Shown here: positions 24,086 through 32,424 of the stretch, piece by piece | Layout: every line of letters starts with the position of its first letter | Position numbering within the stretch: the first letter of the stretch is position 1 | NCBI GenBank assembly: GCA_003260025.2 | Contig: QFZU02000143.1 | Span: 1-52,662 of the forward strand | Length of the DNA: 52,662 bases | Source: Microbispora triticiradicis | GTDB lineage: Bacteria > Actinomycetota > Actinomycetes > Streptosporangiales > Streptosporangiaceae | Reading direction: 5' to 3' | Made by a program: the position numbers and the translations under genes | The notes under the pieces: model-generated | The model's input: only the letters and a program-made list of their open reading frames with translations | Database searches by the model: none | Told to the model about the DNA's origin: nothing

Positions 24086-25994
24086 ATGAACGATCCACGA
24101 GACCGATGGCGGTTCTGCGGCCGGGCGGAGGAGCTGGAGACGGTGCGCGCCGCCGTACGCGGCGTCAGGCGCGGCATCGTCGTCGCCGGTGAGGCGGGCA
24201 CGGGGAGGAGCAGGCTGGCCGCGGAGGCCGTCGCGGATCTGGCGCACGTCCGGGTGTCGGGGACCCGCGGGGGCGCGTCACTCCGTTTCGGCGCGTTCGC
24301 CCATCTGCTGCCGGGATCGGCCGCCGACTCGCTCAGCCGGGCCGTACAGGCGTTGCATCGGGTGCGGGTGCTCGTGATCGACGACGCCCACCTGCTCGAC
24401 GACGCGTCCGCGGCCCTCGTCCACCACCTGGCCGCGCACGGGGGCGCGCACCTGCTCGTCACGGTCCGCGCGGACGAACCGGCGCCCGAGGCCGTGGCGG
24501 AGTTATGGCGGCGGCACCTGCTGCCCCGTCTCGACCTCACGCCGCTGTCCGTGCCCCGGACGGGCGAGCTCCTCGCCCACGTGCTCGGGGCCCACGTCGA
24601 GGATCTCACCGTACGGCGGTTCCACCGGGTCTGCGGAGGCGACCTGCGGCTGCTGCGCGAGCTGGTCGCCGCCACCCGTGCGGCGTCCACCCTGGACCGG
24701 GCCCACGGCGTGTGGCGCTGGCGGGGCGAGGTGCCGGTCACGGCGACGCTGCGCGATCTGGTGTCGGCGCAGATCGGAGAGGTCGACGACGCGGAGCGGG
24801 AGGCCCTGGAGCTCGTCGCCTTCGCCGAACCGCTGGAGGCCGGGGCCGCCGCCGCTCCCGTGCTGGAACGGCTGGAGGCCAGGGGCCTGGTCGTGATCGA
24901 CGACGACTTACGGGTGCGGCTGGCCCACCCCCTGTTCGGCGCCGCTCTGCGCGCCGGTGTCGGCCGCCTGCGCGCACGGCGGCTCGCCGGTGCGGCCCGG
25001 CCGCCGCGGGATGTGGCGCGTGCCCTTTCCGCGCAGGTCGCGGAGTTGACGGCACGCGGCTACGCGGGAGATCTCACGGGGCTCGTCCCGGGTGCGGGTG
25101 AACGCCTCACCGAGGATGACGCGGGCTGGGAGCAGCCCGGGATGGCCGAGTTCTGCGCCCGCAGGGCGTGGCTCGCCCGGCTGCGGGGGGAGGTCCGGGA
25201 CGCGGTGGCCTGGAGCGGCGAGGGGACCCGGCGCGCCCCCGGGCACCACGCCTGCTCCGCCGAGCTCGCCCGGGCCGCCGCCCACATCGGTGACCTGCGC
25301 ACCGCCGAGGAGGCGCTGGGCCGGTGCGAAGACGACGCGTCCGCCCGCGCGTGGGTCCTGGCCGCGCGGGGCGACCTGGACGGGGCGCTGCGGTGCGCGC
25401 TCGCGGCGGCGGGGAGTGTGAGACGTGACGGTGCGGACGACCTGTTCGCGCTGCACGACGTGGCCCGGCTCGGCGCGCCCGAACTGGTGAAGAAGCGGCT
25501 GGACCGCCTGGCCGAGACGATGAGCGGCGATCTCGCGGCCGTGCTCGCCGAGCACGCGGCGGCGCTGGCCGCACGGGACGGGGCGGCGCTCGACAAGGCG
25601 GCGCGCAGGCTGGCCGACCTCGGCCTGCTGCTGCACGCGGCCGAGGCCGCCGGGCACGCCGCGAACGCCCACCGGAACGGCCGCGCCTGCCAGGGGGCCC
25701 GCACCCCGGTGCTGACCGGCCTCGCCACCCCTCGGCTCACCGGCGCACGCGTCGGCGCTGGCCCGCGCCTGCCAGGGGGCCCGCACCCCGGTGCTGACCG
25801 GCCTCGCCACCCCTCGGCTCACCCCGCGGCAGCGGCAGATCACCGCGCTCGCCGCGGCCGGTCTCACCAACCGGGAGATCGCCCAGCGGCTCGGCCTGTC
25901 GATCCGCACCGTCGGCAACCAGTTGTGCCGCGCCTACCAGAGGCTCGGCAGCAGCGACAGGAGCTCTCTGGGACGGCTGATCGGCCTGGCGTAG
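24086..25994 (+). pseudogene. LuxR-family regulator with AAA-type ATPase domain, broken by an 82-bp duplication
   Basis: The first frame (from ATG 24086) encodes an N-terminal ATPase-like region with FCGRAEELE, a P-loop GEAGTGRSR (the usual Lys is Arg) and Walker B VLVIDDAHLLD, then a helical region. At about 25741 the frame is lost. The C-terminal LuxR helix-turn-helix (LTPRQRQITALAAAGLTNR, then QRLGLSIRTVGNQL) continues in the next frame to 25994. A 61-bp sequence occurs twice (25681-25741 and 25763-25823), offset 82 bp. Removing 82 bp restores one 608-aa frame. It may be inactive, phase-variable or a sequencing error. It is a candidate controller of the island palindromes. Confidence 0.75.
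25681..25823 (+). repeat. 61-bp tandem duplication with 21-bp spacer inside the LuxR-type gene
   Basis: Perfect copies at 25681-25741 and 25763-25823, separated by 21 bp. The 82-bp offset shifts the reading frame by one. Confidence 0.93.
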
Positions 25995-26005
25995 GAACGT
26001 TCCCG

Positions 26006-28621
26006 TCAGGCCCCGCCGATCGCCGTGAAGGACCACGCGGTCGCCTGGTGGAGAGGATCGTCCGGGATCTCCCGCCTGGCGTCGCGCAGAGCCTCCGCGG
26101 TGGAACGCCCGGCGCTCAGCCCGGCGTGGAGCGCCAGCATCAGGGGGATCACGGCCTCGTCGTGCACCGGGACAAGACCCGCGACGATGCCGGCAGTTCC
26201 CAGCGGGAGCAGCACGGCCGCGAGGCCGAGCAGCTCGTCGGCGCCCACGGGCTGCAGACCGCCGGAGTCACAGCTCGGCAGGATGATCCGGTGGGGTGCC
26301 CGGCCCAGCCGTTCGAACTCGTACACGGTCAGCGGACCGTCGGCCATGCGAAGGCTGGAGAACATCGGGCTGTCGGCTCTGAAGATCCCATGGGCGGCGA
26401 TGTGCGCGAGCCGGGCGCCGTCGATCGCCTTGAGGACGGCCGAGGCCGTCGCGCCACCCTCCTCCAGGACGGCGGCGCCGCCGTACAGCCGGGCGAGTGG
26501 CGGCACCTCTCCCCCGCCGCTGCCCAGGCCGGGGCCCCGGACGAGCACGATTCCCGACGCCGGGCCGCCGGCGGGCGGAGGGACGAGATCGACCGCCCGC
26601 AGCCAGGCGCGGGCGGACGGCGACACGTTCACCACGCGGTCACGCAGCGCGGGGAGCACGGCCCACGGCACGCCGTGCAGGCGCCCCGGCGGGACGATCA
26701 CGATCGGCCCCTCCCCGAGATGCCGGGCGGCCTGCCCGAAGAGCATGTCCTGGAGACGCCGGCCGGCCTCCTCGACCAGCGCGAGCCGCCGGGGCGCTCC
26801 CTCGTAGGCCAGCCGCCGCAACCCCGCGCGCAGATGCTCCACCTCGGCCGCCGCGTCGGCGATCCGCCCCGCGCCGTACCCGCGGACCCGCCCTTCGCCG
26901 CACAGCAGCACGTGCAGGTCACCGTCGACCTCGGCGATCTCGACCAGCCTGGTGCCGCCGAGCCTGCGGAGCAGCGCCCCGGCGTCGAAACGGTCGCCAC
27001 CCGGCTCTCCCCGGGCGCGCATGGTCAGCGTCCGGCCGCGGATCTCCCGCTCCAGCCGCGCCCGTTCCCGATCGAGCGAGGCGACGGGGGCGCCGGCGGA
27101 GCGGGCCGCGTCGGCCCGGCTCGCGATCTCGCGGAAGGCCGTCACATCGCGCAGCAGCTCCCGGTCGCCGGGCGAGCGCGCGGGCGGCACCGCCAGGGCG
27201 GTCGCCCGCCAGCGTTCACTCCACGCGAGGAGCCGCCGCGCGTCCCCGGACCGGCGGCTGACCCGCTGCGCGAGCGCGGCCAGCTCCGCCCCCCGGGCCG
27301 TGGCGCGGGCCCGCAGCTCGGACGCGCCCAGCGTCAGCCTGTGCTCGTCGAGCACGTCGAGCCCCCGGCGGCACGCGTCGAGCACGCCCCGGGGCCGCCC
27401 CTCGGACTCGGCCCGCAACGCGTGGGCGAGCCAGCCGTCGGCCCGCGCGAAAGCCGGCCCCCTGAACCGCCCCCGCGCGGCTCGCGCCAGGTGGGGCGCC
27501 GCCTCCTCGGCCCGGCCCAGCGCGAGCGCGGCCCGGCCGGCCAGCAGGAACGCCTGGACGTCCTCGGGTGAGCCCAGCCGGGACAACGTCGCGGCGAGGG
27601 CCGCGGCGTCCCGGGCCAGGCTCGGGGAGATCCGCCCCGAGGCGAAGCGGGCCTGGCACAGTGTCAGGCGGGCGTGCGTCTCCCACCACTCCCGCTTCTG
27701 CGCCGCGAACAGCCGGATCGCCGGCCGTACCCGCGCGATGGCCGTGTCGGGGTCGCCCGCCGCGAGCGCCGCGCCCGCGGCGGTGAACAGGAGCTGCGCC
27801 CGCCTCGTGGGCTGCCCGCCGGTCCGGTCGAGCAGGTCGATCGAGGCGTCCGCGCGTTCGAGTGCCTCGCGCGGCAACCCCGCCGCCATGAGCGCGGCGC
27901 AGCGTTCCATCTCCAGGACGAAGGCGGGCGTGCCCAGGGCGAGGTAGCGTCCGGCCGCCTCGTCGAAGTGGCCGAGCGCGGCCGGGAGGTCTCCCGACCG
28001 GAAGGCGGCGCGACCGCGGTTCTCCAGCGCCACGACCTTGTCGTGCTCCTGGTCCGTGGTCGCCCACAGCCGCTCGGCGACGAGGAAGTCCTGGTCCGCG
28101 CGCTCCACGGAACCGAGCGCGAGCAGCAGGGTGGCGCGGAGGGTGAGCGCCCGGGCCGTATAGATCGTGTCGCCCGCCCCGCGCAGCTCCGGGAGCGCCC
28201 GCCGCAGGTCGTCGAGGGCCTCCCGGTGCCGGCCGAGGATCCACAGTGCCCCCGCCCGCAGGAACAGGATCTTGGCCGCGGACACGCCCGCCGAGCGTTC
28301 GCGGGCCTGGTCGAGCGCGGCCAGGCCCGGCCGCGTACGGCCGGAGTGGACGAGGGCGATGCCCAGAGTCGCCAGGACGTCGGCCTCGCGGGTGGCCGAG
28401 CCCGTCCTCCGGGCCAGCGCGCGGGCCCGCCGCAGATGCCCGAGGGCGGTCGTGAGGTCGCCGAAGTCCCGTTCGAACAGGCCGAGGACGTGGTGGGCCA
28501 CCGACGCCTCGAACGGGCCGGGCCGATTGGCGAGCAGGGCACGTGCGCCCGCGAGGGCCTTCCGCGGCTGGGAGAAGACCAGGGGCAGCAGGTCGAGCGG
28601 ATCTCGGGGGTCCCCGGCCAC
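26006..28621 (-). CDS. TPR-CHAT domain protein (caspase-like protease)
   Basis: An 871-aa protein. The first ~480 residues are tetratricopeptide-like helical repeats (for example ALGHLRRARALARRTG, ALDDLRRALPELRGAG and ALGHFDEAAGRYLALG). The C-terminal ~300 residues are a CHAT domain. The catalytic dyad is likely H744 in LAHIAAHGIF and C784 in ILPSCDSGG, followed by DELLGLAAVLLPLGTAGIVAG. CHAT proteases are clan CD relatives of caspases and separase, found in bacterial conflict and programmed-death systems. It is divergent from a subtilase gene that is followed by a sigma factor, an arrangement recurrent in actinomycetes as I recall. There is no signal peptide, so it is cytosolic. Confidence 0.9.
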   Translation of the reverse strand: MAGDPRDPLDLLPLVFSQPRKALAGARALLANRPGPFEASVAHHVLGLFERDFGDLTTALGHLRRARALARRTGSATREADVLATLGIALVHSGRTRPGLAALDQARERSAGVSAAKILFLRAGALWILGRHREALDDLRRALPELRGAGDTIYTARALTLRATLLLALGSVERADQDFLVAERLWATTDQEHDKVVALENRGRAAFRSGDLPAALGHFDEAAGRYLALGTPAFVLEMERCAALMAAGLPREALERADASIDLLDRTGGQPTRRAQLLFTAAGAALAAGDPDTAIARVRPAIRLFAAQKREWWETHARLTLCQARFASGRISPSLARDAAALAATLSRLGSPEDVQAFLLAGRAALALGRAEEAAPHLARAARGRFRGPAFARADGWLAHALRAESEGRPRGVLDACRRGLDVLDEHRLTLGASELRARATARGAELAALAQRVSRRSGDARRLLAWSERWRATALAVPPARSPGDRELLRDVTAFREIASRADAARSAGAPVASLDRERARLEREIRGRTLTMRARGEPGGDRFDAGALLRRLGGTRLVEIAEVDGDLHVLLCGEGRVRGYGAGRIADAAAEVEHLRAGLRRLAYEGAPRRLALVEEAGRRLQDMLFGQAARHLGEGPIVIVPPGRLHGVPWAVLPALRDRVVNVSPSARAWLRAVDLVPPPAGGPASGIVLVRGPGLGSGGGEVPPLARLYGGAAVLEEGGATASAVLKAIDGARLAHIAAHGIFRADSPMFSSLRMADGPLTVYEFERLGRAPHRIILPSCDSGGLQPVGADELLGLAAVLLPLGTAGIVAGLVPVHDEAVIPLMLALHAGLSAGRSTAEALRDARREIPDDPLHQATAWSFTAIGGA

Positions 28622-28721
28622 GGAAGGGATGCTAGACGCGGGCCCGCCGGTTCGTCCACACTGCTGCCCATCGGGGCCCGCCTCCTGCCGGCGGTTCCGC
28701 CCGGGCTCTCGCCGGCCGGTG

Positions 28722-28751
28722 TATCAGCGCCGGGTGACGCCGCTCCTGATA
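28722..28751. promoter_or_regulatory. Inverted repeat in the CHAT-subtilase divergent promoter
   Basis: TATCAG (28722-28727) and CTGATA (28746-28751) face each other across 18 bp in the 163-bp gap between the divergent genes. The extended word TGTATCAG also occurs at 24052-24059 upstream of the LuxR-type gene. This is a weak operator candidate. Confidence 0.35.
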
Positions 28752-28784
28752 GAGGATCCGAGCGACCACAGGAAAGGGACCGTC

Positions 28785-30371
28785 ATGGACACGACGCCGG
28801 AGCAGCCCTCCAGGGACGCCCTCCACCGCCGGTTCTGGCGGCAGTTCGGGCTGGTCCTGGCGGAACTGCCGGCCGGGATGTGGCTGGAGGTGGCCGAGGC
28901 GTCCGCCACGCGCGACCCCGAGGGCCCCGTCGCCCGATGCCACGTGGTCCGGTCTCCGGAGGACCGCGGGTATCGCGAGGCGCTCGCCGCGGGGCTCACG
29001 ACGCTCGCTCCTCCGCCCCTCGACGACTTCGAGCCCGGATACGTCTACGAGAAGGACGTCCTGGTCTGCCATGACGAGGAGGGCCGCGACGAGCTGCGGC
29101 GCCTCGTGCCCGGGGTGGAGGAGGACGTCGCGCGGAGCCGCGAGTCGTCCGCGGGGACCGTCATGCGGCTGACCGCGGAGCCCGGGACGGGCGGCTCTCG
29201 CGTGCTGGACGCCCTGCGCGGCCTCCCGGACGGCGCGCGGGTGAGCCCCAACTACCTCGTCTCCATCTGCAACGTGAACCTCTGCCCGGCGGACGAGCCC
29301 CGCGTGCCGTCCCGCAGGCTTCCCGTCCCTCCGGTGAACAGGGACGCCGGCGCCGGGCTCGGCACGTCGGTCGTCGTGATCGACACCGGCCTGGTGGTGA
29401 ACTGGGACCTGGACGAGCGCCTTGCGGTCTACCCCTGGCTGCGGGACGAGGACGGCCGCGTGACCGGCAGGCTGGAGCAGCGGGACGGTTCGGACCTTCT
29501 GGACGACGTGCCCCCGCGCGTGCTGCCTGGCGAGCCCTGGGACTCGACGTCGCTCCCCACCGGACAGGTGGCGGGTGAGCTGAGGGGCCAGGCGGCGAGC
29601 GGCGTCGTCCACGAGTACGTCGGCCACGGGACGTTCATCACGGGCGTGGTGCGGTGCGTGGCGCCCAGGACCAGGGTGCGGACCTACAACCGGCTCCAGT
29701 GGGCGGGTACCACGGACGCGGACGGATTCGGGCGCCATCTGCTCGACGCCCTCGCCGACTACGAGGACCGCAACGGCGCCTGGCCCGACGTCATCAGCCT
29801 CTCCGCGGGCGTGCGTCCCCTGCCCGGCGAGTCCCTCCGCAGCCTCGACGCCTTCATGGAGGAGTTGCACAGGCACGAGAACACGGTGCTGGTGGCCGCC
29901 GCCGGGAACGACGCGAGCGATCAGCCCTTCTACCCCGCGGCGTACGCCCGGCACGACCCGAGCGTGATCGCCGTCGGAGCGCTCGACGCCACGCAGAGCC
30001 GCCGGGCGGTGTACAGCGACCACGGCCCCTGGGTCAGCGTGTACGCCCGCGGCTCCTACCTGGTGAACGCCTTCGCGTTCGGCTCCTACACCCCCCTGCA
30101 CCCCGACGACGAGATCTTCGGGGAGAGGCCGGAGGTCGAGGACGGCTACGACGACCCCGGTGACGGGCTGTTCCACGGCCTGGCCCGGTGGAGCGGCACG
30201 TCGTTCGCCACGCCGCTCGTCGCCGGTCTGATCGCCGCCCGCATGTCGGCCGCCGGGGAGTCGAGCCGGGTCGCCGCCCGGTGGCTGCTCGGCCGGGCCC
30301 ACGCCCAGGCCGTCCGGGACCGGGACGGAGAGCCGCTGCCGCGGCTGCTCGTGGACCAGGAAGTCCGGTAG
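28785..30371 (+). CDS. Cytosolic S8-family subtilisin-like serine peptidase
   Basis: A 528-aa protein with the full subtilase triad: D200 in VVVIDTGLV, H281 in YVGHGTFITGVV and S473 in GTSFATPLVAG. VAAAGNDAS contains the oxyanion-hole Asn. The first ~190 residues form a non-peptidase N-terminal region with no signal peptide, so the enzyme probably acts in the cytosol. This fits a regulatory or cascade peptidase rather than an exported one. It is divergent from the TPR-CHAT gene and followed after 56 bp by a sigma factor gene. GGAAAGGGA precedes the ATG. Confidence 0.92.
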   Translation: MDTTPEQPSRDALHRRFWRQFGLVLAELPAGMWLEVAEASATRDPEGPVARCHVVRSPEDRGYREALAAGLTTLAPPPLDDFEPGYVYEKDVLVCHDEEGRDELRRLVPGVEEDVARSRESSAGTVMRLTAEPGTGGSRVLDALRGLPDGARVSPNYLVSICNVNLCPADEPRVPSRRLPVPPVNRDAGAGLGTSVVVIDTGLVVNWDLDERLAVYPWLRDEDGRVTGRLEQRDGSDLLDDVPPRVLPGEPWDSTSLPTGQVAGELRGQAASGVVHEYVGHGTFITGVVRCVAPRTRVRTYNRLQWAGTTDADGFGRHLLDALADYEDRNGAWPDVISLSAGVRPLPGESLRSLDAFMEELHRHENTVLVAAAGNDASDQPFYPAAYARHDPSVIAVGALDATQSRRAVYSDHGPWVSVYARGSYLVNAFAFGSYTPLHPDDEIFGERPEVEDGYDDPGDGLFHGLARWSGTSFATPLVAGLIAARMSAAGESSRVAARWLLGRAHAQAVRDRDGEPLPRLLVDQEVR

Positions 30372-30427
30372 CACCGGGCCGGGGATACTGCGTACCATGC
30401 TCACCCCCGGATGTGAGGACGGGCCGC

Positions 30428-30991
30428 GTGGACAGCGACTCAACGGAACACCTCTTCCGGGCCGCGGCCGACGGCGACGGCGCGGCCTGGGAGGCGCTCG
30501 TCGGGCGCCTCAGCCCGCTCGTGTGGTCGGTCATCCGGTCCTACCGGCTCATCGACGCCGACGCCCACGAGGTCTTCCAGACCTGCTGGTTCCGGCTCGC
30601 CGACAACCTCGGGAGGATCAAGGAACCGGACCGGGTCGGCTCGTGGCTGGCCACGACCGCCAGGCACGAGTGCCTCAAGGTCATCCGGGGCTCCCGCCGG
30701 GTCATCCCGACGAGCGACCTGGACGTGCTGTCCCCCGGCGCCGACGACCGGTCGCCGGAACGGGCGGTCCTGGACGCCGAGGAGGCCGACGGCCAGGAGG
30801 CGCTGCTGCGGAGCGTCTGGGAGGCGTACGAGCGGCTGTCGGAGAACTGCCGGCGCCTGCTGCGGGTGCTCATGGCCTCGCCCCCGCCGTCGTACGCCGA
30901 GGTGGCGGCCGGCCTCGGCATCGCGATCGGGAGCATCGGACCGACCCGGGGCCGCTGCCTGGCACATCTGCGGAAGCTGCTCGCCGGATGA
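30428..30991 (+). CDS. ECF-like sigma-70 family sigma factor
   Basis: A 187-aa sigma factor. Region 2 is recognisable in VWSVIRSYRLIDADAHEVFQ and TARHECLKVIRG. Region 4 is near the C-terminus (LSENCRRLLRVLMASPPPSYAEVAAGLGI, then IGPTRGRCLAHLRKLL). GTG 30428 has GAGGA upstream. It sits between the subtilase and a 145-aa partner protein and is probably co-transcribed with both. It resembles sigma factors that travel with CHAT and S8 genes in actinomycetes. Its target promoters are unknown. Confidence 0.85.
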   Translation: MDSDSTEHLFRAAADGDGAAWEALVGRLSPLVWSVIRSYRLIDADAHEVFQTCWFRLADNLGRIKEPDRVGSWLATTARHECLKVIRGSRRVIPTSDLDVLSPGADDRSPERAVLDAEEADGQEALLRSVWEAYERLSENCRRLLRVLMASPPPSYAEVAAGLGIAIGSIGPTRGRCLAHLRKLLAG

Positions 30992-31016
30992 GCCGCCGGA
31001 TTCGAGGAGGCGCCGC

Positions 31017-31454
31017 GTGAACGAGGACACCGAGCTGGAAGGGCGGCTGCGCCGGGCCGCCGAGCTCTTCGACCCGGTGCCGGAGAGCCTCCTGCGCGTC
31101 GCGAGGGGGGCCTACGCCTTCCGCACGGCCGACGCCGAGCTCGCCGATCTGACCTTCGACTCCCTGGCCGGACCGGCCCCGGTGCGCGGCGGTGCGCAAC
31201 CCCGGCTGCTGACCTTCGACGGCCCCGGGGTGTCGATCGACCTGGAGATCACCCCGTCCGGCGCGGGCGGACGTGTCGTCGGCCAGGTGATGCCCGCGCA
31301 GCAGGCGACCGTGGAGGTGCGAGGGGCCGCGCCCCGCACGGTGACCACGGACGGCCTCGGCCGCTTCGTCATCGGCGACGTGCCGTCCGGGCCGTTCAGC
31401 GTACGCTGCCGGGCCGGTGACACCGCGTTCACGACCGAGTGGGTCACCGTCTGA
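31017..31454 (+). CDS. Sigma-cassette partner protein with carboxypeptidase-regulatory-like domain
   Basis: A 145-aa protein starting at GTG 31017 with GAGGAGG 6 nt upstream. The N-terminal ~45 residues are helical and charged (LEGRLRRAAELFDPVPESLL) and could bind the sigma factor. The C-terminal ~75 residues form a beta-rich, carboxypeptidase-regulatory-like fold (GRVVGQVMPAQQATVEVRG, then TTDGLGRFVIGDVPSG). It follows the sigma gene by 25 bp. An anti-sigma role is inference from position; there is no membrane helix or ZAS zinc motif. Confidence 0.65.
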   Translation: MNEDTELEGRLRRAAELFDPVPESLLRVARGAYAFRTADAELADLTFDSLAGPAPVRGGAQPRLLTFDGPGVSIDLEITPSGAGGRVVGQVMPAQQATVEVRGAAPRTVTTDGLGRFVIGDVPSGPFSVRCRAGDTAFTTEWVTV

Positions 31455-31470
31455 CCTCCGGCGGCGACAC

Positions 31471-31516
31471 GTCGTCGCCCTCCCCCGCGACTCCTGAAGC
31501 GGGAGAGGGCGACGAC
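31471..31516. terminator. Long hairpin terminator between convergent units
   Basis: GTCGTCGCCCTCCCCCGC (31471-31488) pairs with GCGGGAGAGGGCGACGAC (31499-31516), 17 of 18 positions, around a 10-nt loop. It lies between the convergent sigma cassette and the CHAP gene and probably ends both. Confidence 0.8.
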
Positions 31517-31532
31517 CTCGACGGCGTACGGC

Positions 31533-32303
31533 TCAGACGGCGATCGGGGCCTCCCACAGCGCCTTCCAGGTCTTCGCGTCGACGATGCCGGTCGGTTCGA
31601 TCCCCTGACTCCTCTGGAAGTCCATGACCGCCGACCTGGTGGCGGGGCCGAAGTCGGCGTCGATCCCGGACGGCCCGAGGCCGAACCGGCGCCGCCGCAG
31701 TTTCTCCTGCGCCCGCCGGACGTTCGCGCCCTTCCGGCCGAGCTGGACGACGCCGGGAAACGCGGGGGCGTCCCCCAGCTCGGCGAGAACGGAGATGAGC
31801 GAGACGTCGGGCTCCGACGGCAGTCCGTCGTAGGCCGGGCGGCCGTACCCGGCGACGAAGGCGCTCGTCCGGCGGCGCCTGACACAGGAATCGCCGATGT
31901 TGCCCTCGATCGTCTGGATGTCGTCGGGCGAGAAGACCTTCTCCACCGCGGCGACGTGGTCGATGAACTTGAGCTCCTTCTCGCCGTGCCAGTCGAAGAA
32001 GACGATGTCGCCCGGCCGGATGCCCGCGGCGCCGCGGCGCCAGCGCCCGTTGTCCCGGAACCAGGCGGCGTGGGCCGTGGTCAGGCTGAAGTCGCCCACG
32101 AGACGCAGCATGTCCGGCCCGCCCGCCGCGAGCGCGCACTGCGCCACGAACATGTCGCACCACGGCCCCCGGTCGAACGCCTCCGCGGGCCGCAGGTTCT
32201 TCCGCTTGCGGAAGGTCACCCCGAACACGGTCTCGCGGCTCGGCGGCTCGTGGTAGCCGAGATACCTGCTCATCTCACGGAGCAGCTCGCTGGCCTTGGG
32301 CAT
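31533..32303 (-). CDS. CHAP-domain peptidase with C-terminal peptidoglycan-binding domain
   Basis: A 256-aa protein and the last gene of the large operon. The N-terminal CHAP (NlpC/P60-like) domain has its cysteine in GPWCDMFVAQCA, the histidine in FIDHVAAVE and IEGNIGD as the third element. The C-terminal ~65 residues are a PG_binding_1 domain (LGRKGANVRRAQEKLRR, FGPATRSAVMDFQRSQGI). It should cleave peptide bonds or act as an amidase in peptidoglycan. It has no signal peptide, which is odd for such an enzyme. AGAGGTGA precedes ATG 32303. It overlaps the 49-aa gene by 29 nt. Confidence 0.85.
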   Translation of the reverse strand: MPKASELLREMSRYLGYHEPPSRETVFGVTFRKRKNLRPAEAFDRGPWCDMFVAQCALAAGGPDMLRLVGDFSLTTAHAAWFRDNGRWRRGAAGIRPGDIVFFDWHGEKELKFIDHVAAVEKVFSPDDIQTIEGNIGDSCVRRRRTSAFVAGYGRPAYDGLPSEPDVSLISVLAELGDAPAFPGVVQLGRKGANVRRAQEKLRRRRFGLGPSGIDADFGPATRSAVMDFQRSQGIEPTGIVDAKTWKALWEAPIAV

Positions 32304-32424
32304 CGCGCGTCACCTCTTCGTCGATCGCGTCGTAGTCGGGCTCCTCGAAGATCTGGGGCGGGTCGCCCGGCGCGGGCCCGGGCTCAGGCCTGGGCTCGAC
32401 GGGCGGGAGAGTGTCACCGGTCAT
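32275..32424 (-). CDS. Small acidic proline-rich protein (49 aa), unrecognised
   Basis: ATG 32424 overlaps the preceding gene's TGA as ATGA (32424-32421). The product begins MTGDTLPPVEPRPEP and contains IFEEPDYDAIDEEV, so it is acidic and probably disordered. It overlaps the CHAP gene start by 29 nt. The tight overlaps on both sides suggest a real translated gene in the operon. A role as a linker, chaperone or inhibitor of the CHAP enzyme is only a guess. Confidence 0.55.
   Translation of the reverse strand: MTGDTLPPVEPRPEPGPAPGDPPQIFEEPDYDAIDEEVTRDAQGQRAAP

Noticed and set aside
23057-27571. A single 1504-codon plus-strand open frame
   Set aside because: Only 24086-25741 resembles a real protein (the ATPase part of the LuxR-type regulator). 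The rest overlaps the lipoprotein and CHAT genes and has no sensible composition.
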